64,000 bases of DNA from Chinchilla lanigera (Eukaryota > Chordata > Mammalia > Rodentia > Chinchillidae). Under the pieces are notes generated by a model. That model worked only from the letters and a program-made list of their open reading frames with translations, searched no databases and was not told the DNA's origin. Location of the stretch: NCBI RefSeq assembly GCF_000276665.1, contig NW_004955429.1, positions 4,207,213 to 4,271,212 on the forward strand, given 5' to 3'. Shown one piece after another: positions 59,481-64,000 of this stretch (position 1 is the first letter of the stretch; every line of letters starts with the position of its first letter). Made by a program: the position numbers and the translations under genes.

Positions 59481-59582
59481 GTCTAAAGAGGGCAAGGTCT
59501 TTAGGAGTCTGAAGATGGGAAGGTCTTCAGACTCCTACAGAAGATGGGAAGTCTAAAGATGGAAAGGTCTTTAGGAGTCTGA
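59481..59582. repeat. 70-bp-period duplication with an internal hairpin
   Basis: aaggtctttaggagtctga at 59494-59512 recurs at 59564-59582. Between them aggagtctgaaga (59503-59515) and tcttcagactcct (59524-59536) form a perfect 13-bp stem with an 8-base loop. Confidence 0.9.
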
Positions 59583-59785
59583 TGTGATAGCCCAGATCAG
59601 ACACGCAGAGCATCTGAACTAAGGCCAAGATGGAGGGACAGCAGACAGATGCAATGGGCTTACCTTGGGACCTTGTGGAAATACATTGAAGTCAGGTGGG
59701 CAAATAATTTAATTTTGATTTTTAAGAACCTCATTCTTGGCTGTGAAGTGAGTGTAATTACACCTACTTTAAAAAATTAAAAACA

Positions 59786-59863
59786 GGGCCAGGGATATAG
59801 CTCAGTGGCACGGTGCCTGCCTAGCAATCAGGAGGTCCTGTGATAGATTCCCAGTTCAAAAAA
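59786..59863 (+). mobile_element. ID-like SINE with target duplication
   Basis: gggccagggatatagctcag, cggtgcctgcctagcaatca, gatagattcccagttc. Flanked by aaaaattaaaaacagg on both sides. Confidence 0.92.
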
Positions 59864-59919
59864 AAAATTAAAAACAGGATGAAATGAGATGCTTGCACTC
59901 TTACATCCTTCAGATCTCT

Positions 59920-60115
59920 TTTTGGTTTTATTTGTTTTTGGTTTTTTTGTTTTGGTTTGGTTTTTTGTCTTGTCTCTTTGAAACAGGGTCTCACTATGTA
60001 GCTCAAGCTGGCCTTGAACTCACTGTGGAGTCCAGGCTGGCCTTGAACTCCCAGCAATCCCCCTGCCCTAGCCTTACAAGCCCTGAGATCACAGGTAGGC
60101 CACCATTCCTGGCTC
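59920..60115 (-). mobile_element. B1-type SINE with internal duplication and GTTTT-rich tail
   Basis: A GTTTT/GGTTTT-rich tail, then ttgaaacagggtctcactat, twin arms caagctggccttgaactcac and caggctggccttgaactccc, ending ggccaccattcctggc. Confidence 0.92.
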
Positions 60116-60729
60116 CTTCAGACCTCTTGCTAAGTGTAACCTTATCAGAGATTATCTGAGGTAATATATCACATTTTTATTCTCCTTATCCTGTGTTATT
60201 TTCTTCATAGGACTAATCACCACATGCAATCATTTGTGTGTGTGTTGCCTCTATTCACTAACTTATAAGGTCCAGGACAATACTTTGTTTTGTTCAATAT
60301 AATAACCCTAGAACCTAAAGGAGTGTCTAGTACTTAGTAGTACATTATAAATACTCTTGTGTGACTGATTAATGTAAAATGGCAGATACATGAGTGCTGT
60401 CATCCTGTCTGTCTATCTATCATCTCTATGTATCTACCTATCTGACCATCTACCTATAACATCCATGATCAAAGAGTTACCGCAGTAGTGATAATATTAC
60501 TAGGACTAATAGTGGTAATTCATTTACCACTATTTAAGTTTATGGCCATACCACCCTGAATGCATTCAATCTCATCTAACTAATTGAGCGTCCTGTAAAT
60601 GTCTTTCATAGCTTTCTTCTTTTTCTCAGAATGTTATGAAATAAACAATCAACATTACTAATTCCTTTAAGTGATTAAATTAATAGATAACTGAACATGG
60701 TTGATGAACATGGTTGATGAAGAGAAGAA
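60116..60729. other. Unannotated intron 3 sequence
   Basis: Contains a short TCTATC-rich patch near 60405-60450 and a 14-bp tandem duplication (tgaacatggttgat) near 60692-60720. No exon. Confidence 0.45.
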
Positions 60730-61262
60730 AATGTGACTCACGGTTCCTGGCTGAGGCAGTTAATACACAGATGAGTCATTACAGAGATAAGGAGCACAAA
60801 AGAAAGAAACCATCCAGCAGGAAAAGATAGCAGATACTTTTGTGCATAGTGAGTTGGAAGGATCTGTGTGGTAACTATGGTGATTTCTAGCAGATCATTA
60901 GGCGCATGAACCTTGGCACTGTAGAGCTGTCTTAGCAAGAGATAAAAATAATGAGTCATTAGCATGCAGGTAGAAATTGACACTATGGAAGAGTTTGGCT
61001 GAAGACTATGAAATTGGGCTGAGGTAGAGGAGATTTCAATCCTTTCCACATAAGGCAGTGGGGGGCAAGGATAAGGATCTCCCTCATTAGAAAAAGGATA
61101 GAATAAACTAGTTTAGTCTTTTGTGGGTGCTTCTGAGATAGACAGAGTTCTCTGGAAGTTCATGTGCTCCTAGGAAGATTCTAGAAGAGAAGGATGTGAA
61201 CTAGGAAGCCAGACAAGGACAATCCAGGAGGTATCAAAGAAGCTGACCAGTGCCCTGGGCCT
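60730..61262. other. Possible old interspersed repeat
   Basis: cacggttcctggctgaggca and aaaataatgagtcattagca recall parts of the family at 26195 and 47650, but the match is too diffuse to be sure. Confidence 0.3.
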
Positions 61263-61462
61263 GAAGGGTCCCAGTCCTCCAGGCAACTGATTAACTTGTC
61301 TCCCTGATGCAGCCTGAGAGTTTCTGGCTTGCCTGCCTCAAAGCTCTGCAGGAGCCCTTTAAGGCATATACTCTGACAATTGGATGTACAGACATTATAG
61401 GGAGAGACAGCCCAGTGAAAGTAGGATAGTGTGACTTGTTTCTAAGAAGTAGGTACTTCTCA

Positions 61463-61556
61463 GGGCTGGAGGTATAGGTTTTAACTTTAGCTCAGTGGTA
61501 GAGTGCTTGCTGAGCATTCCCGAGGTCCCAGTGTCCATCCCCAGCACTACAAAAAG
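61463..61556 (+). mobile_element. ID-like SINE with a small insertion in the A box
   Basis: agggctggaggtata is separated by about 12 extra bases from agctcagtggtagagtgctt; ccatccccagcactacaaaa closes the element. The A box is split. Confidence 0.88.
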
Positions 61557-61615
61557 GAAAGTATTTCCCACATACTAGCTTTTATTAACTTCAGAAATAT
61601 TAAGGAAAATTTGAT

Positions 61616-61675
61616 GATAGATAGGTAGATAGAAATAAGATAGATGATGATGATAAATAGATAGATAAATAGATA

Positions 61676-61718
<43 letters not shown>
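61616..61718. repeat. (ATAG)n microsatellite
   Basis: Imperfect ATAG/GATGAT start, then about ten perfect tetramers to 61718. Confidence 0.97.
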
Positions 61719-61719
<1 letters not shown>

Positions 61720-62592
61720 CCTGTAATTTCAAATGAAGGAGAATAGTAATGGTGGAAATCTGTCCCCCATCAGGGTACTGCAGCAACCCCTTCTATTCCC
61801 ATCAGATTTTATTGAGATGCCTCCATTAAATTTCAGAACTTTATAGTTTAGTTAATCCAAAGAAAGTCTCACTTTCAGTTTACAATATAGAAAAACTAGA
61901 ATAAAGCCAACAAAGGATAAAATGGCAAATTTCCTGAGGAATCTTTTCCAAAGGAGGCCCTCCTCAGAAATTAGCACTGAGATGAGGAACCAGAGTGGAG
62001 AGAGTATTAAAGCAGGAAAACCAGCTTTTACTCTTGGTTCTACCAAAATGCAACCATGTGAATATTCTGGGCTTCAGTATTCTTCTAAAACTTCTTTTTC
62101 TATAAATATTATAGGATGGTTGCACTAAAATAGAAGTTCCTTGAGAACTCAGATTGCCCCTATTGCTTACATTTAAAAAAATTTGTATCAATGTGTAACA
62201 TCATAAATATACAGCAAAACGAATTTTTCACCAAGTGAACAAACTTGTGTGTCAGTATTACCAGCTAACAACAAACAATATCAACTGCTTGTTCTATTAG
62301 TCTTCAGTTTACAGGGGTGTTCAATAAATAGTTTCCTTAATCCCTGAGAATAATCCATTCTTCTTTTTTCACAGTAATTTCTATGCCTTGTTATTCCATT
62401 CATGGGGAGAATTTGTGCTGAATAACTTACTCCACCTTCTATGCTCTTAAAATCATAGATATGTGTTGCAAGAATAAATGAACAAATATCTAAGTCAATA
62501 GTTATGTCAGAGTACAAGACAGTGCAGGAGAAAAAAGTATAAATACTCTTATTAGAGTACATTTTGCTTGCTTTTGATCACAGATCTGGATT
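61719..62592. other. Unannotated intron 3 sequence
   Basis: 62010-62130 resembles a decayed sense MIR (ttctaccaaaatgcaaccat, then gggcttcagtattcttctaa), not called. No exon. Confidence 0.35.
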
Positions 62593-62775
62593 GGGGGGGG
62601 GTACTGGGACTTGAACCTAGGGCTTTCATACTGGGCTATATCCCCAGCTGTTATTATTTTTATTTTGAGACTGGGTCTTGCTTAGTTACTGACGCTGGGC
62701 TCAAACTTTCAGCCCCCTGTCTCAGCCTCCCATAGTGCTGCATTTACAAATGTGTGCCACCATGCCAGGCTGGCC
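62593..62775 (-). mobile_element. ID-like and B1-type SINE pair
   Basis: 62593-62652: gggggtactgggacttgaac, gctatatccccagctg (internally shortened antisense ID). 62653-62775: ttttgagactgggtcttgct, gctgggctcaaactttcagc, accatgccaggctggcc (antisense B1). Confidence 0.82.
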
Positions 62776-64000
62776 TGACCCTTGTTTCTTGTTCATAATG
62801 TGGTGAAAGAAGAAAGCTGACTACATCTCAGTATATTTATCTCTGATCAACGCACAAAGGAAAATGTTAAAGTCACCTTTCTCTGGATTACCTACAATAT
62901 CTCCTTTGCTAAAACAGTTTACACTAGATTGGAATGTCTGAGGTCCAGATTCTAGACTTGGTTCTGATGTGACCTGCCAAACAAGAAAGGCTTGGGCTGT
63001 GGACCAGATCACTTATCTCGAAAAGAACAGAACTGAAGAATTTCTAGAATTCATGCCTGTTCTAAGGTTCTAGCAGCACACTTTTTCAGGATGACCTGCT
63101 GTAGTGGCCATGGAGCAGATAAAAATAAACCAGGAGCCCACAACAGTGAGCTGTTGGCATTAGTCCACAGCTCCACAAACTGGCCAATGCAGCCAGGCAG
63201 AGATTAACGCTTAACTAGAATGTGAATTGTTGCTTTCCTAAAGAACAATTTAAAGATTAAGGTGAGGGGGGTGGGGGAATCCAGGGCAATCTGGTCCTCA
63301 CCATCCGGCTACATGGGCAGCTTTGATGAGTAATCCATATCAACCCTTCTCTCTCAGCCCTATGCTGAAGCAGAGTTCTCACTGTGATAGCAACACCAGC
63401 TGTGCAGGGAGGGACTGCAACTAGAATGCATCCCTCTACTCTACTCCCGACCACCACCTCCATTCGTAGATAAATGGTGCAGAAAATGCAGTGAGATTCT
63501 TGATGAAATTCCAGGGCTTTGGTCTTTGCAAGTGAATACTCATAGCGAGCACCCTGCCTTTAAACCATCTGTTGGGGAGTTGGCGATCCACACATGTTCA
63601 GAAAGAGAAATTCACTGCAAATGCAGAAGGATTCAAGACAACAGTAGGGGATCCATGGTATGACTAGTACAGAATGTGAAAGATTAGAAACGAAGTCCCG
63701 TTGTTTCAGTATTAAAAAAATAATAATAATACATGTTTTTTAATTAGTGCAGCAGAGGCCTTATAGCTGTTTCTTCTTAACAGCAACTTTCTGTCTGTAA
63801 CCTCTACTATTATCACACGATTACAATATATCCATGCTCTCACACCTGGTGATTTCCCTTAGTCTTCTAATTACTGACACTCTGCCAACAAAGAAACACC
63901 TCCTTAGCTGCTTTCTTACGTAGTTGTGAGTTCCTTTCTTCTTACTGACTTGATCTTACCCTGCTCAACCATTTAAGAAACAAGAACCTCGCATGACCAC
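62776..64000. other. Unannotated intron 3 sequence to the window end
   Basis: No exon 4 of PRTFDC1 and no named repeat. A short TAA-rich tract lies near 63712-63732. Confidence 0.4.

Larger units (their letters stand above)
20294..64000 (+). pseudogene. PRTFDC1: PRTFDC1 (HPRT1 paralogue), 5' part, probably inactivated
   Basis: Three exons in order on the + strand match the first three exons of the HPRT family: exon 1 at the edge of an assembly gap, exon 2 of 107 bp and exon 3 of 184 bp, each with AG/GT borders. The amino acids fit PRTFDC1 rather than HPRT1 (for example NLFTYPQH, EYVLIPHGIIVD, KDIMKDIGY, HLKNIS, SMKV). The family fold binds PRPP and purine bases in the cytosol; known PRTFDC1 proteins have little or no HPRT activity. 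Introns exclude a processed copy. Lesions seen: a stop codon (TG|A) created across the exon 2/3 junction, exon 1 ending out of phase with exon 2, a weak exon 3 donor, and radical substitutions. Exons 4-9 lie beyond the window. The identity is very secure. The inactive status is an inference that could be undone by sequencing error. Confidence 0.9.
33686..64000 (+). other. PRTFDC1: PRTFDC1 intron 3 (continues past the window)
   Basis: More than 30 kb without a recognisable exon 4. That exon should be 66 bp and encode an N-D-Q start and a G-G-D-D-L-S core. Known mammalian PRTFDC1 genes are about 100 kb long, so a long third intron is plausible. An exon 4 deletion in this allele cannot be excluded from this window. 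Confidence 0.7.

Noticed and set aside
33686..64000. Search for PRTFDC1 exons 4-7
   Set aside because: No N-D-Q...G-G-D-D-L-S segment (exon 4) nor the PRPP-loop exon was seen by eye. They most likely lie beyond the window.
1..64000. CRISPR arrays, toxin-antitoxin or other prokaryote-style systems
   Set aside because: The window is rodent nuclear DNA; no regularly spaced repeats or bacterial gene organisation is present.

Overview
The window is a stretch of mammalian, almost certainly rodent, nuclear DNA. The evidence is the interspersed repeats. There are about 28 ID-like SINEs (tRNA-derived, with recognisable A and B boxes), about 15 B1-type 7SL-derived SINEs, several MaLR-like LTRs, L1 relics, MIRs and hAT elements resembling the rodent URR1 family. 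The B1 copies often carry an internal duplication, and the ID copies carry the signature cctgcctggcaagcg. That points to a non-muroid rodent (a castorimorph such as a beaver or kangaroo rat, or a sciurid relative), but I cannot fix the species from sequence alone.

Only one gene is visible: the 5' part of PRTFDC1, the HPRT1 paralogue, on the + strand. A CpG island (about 19.46-20.76 kb) surrounds exon 1, which is cut by an assembly gap that hides the first two bases of the start codon. Exon 2 (27591-27697, 107 bp) and exon 3 (33502-33685, 184 bp) have exactly the lengths of HPRT-family exons 2 and 3 and give an unmistakable HPRT-fold translation. Exons 4 onward are not in the window, so intron 3 runs past the right edge.

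The main discovery is that this PRTFDC1 looks dead. The arginine codon split across the exon 2/exon 3 junction (AG|A or AG|G in family members) reads TG|A here, an in-frame stop made only after splicing and therefore invisible to an ORF scan. Exon 1 read in the family frame ends in the wrong phase for exon 2, and the exon 3 donor is weak and abuts a fresh 31-bp tandem duplication. Exon 3 also carries radical changes at conserved positions. PRTFDC1 is known to be inactivated in mouse, so this is either a shared or a second rodent loss.

Layout: 1-19.4 kb is the upstream intergenic region, with SINEs, one LTR, one hAT miniature element and no recognised exon. 19.5-20.8 kb is the CpG island and exon 1. 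20.3-27.6 kb is intron 1, with MIRs and an L1 nested in an older repeat. 27.7-33.5 kb is intron 2, with antisense L1s and a SINE flanked by an unusually long 75-bp duplication. 33.7-64 kb is the start of intron 3, holding a long antisense L1, a HAL1/L1 ORF1-like relic, LTRs with intact 5-bp target duplications, two adjacent hAT elements with 8-bp target duplications, and a second assembly gap. I found no tRNA gene, rRNA gene, CRISPR array or any prokaryote-style system.
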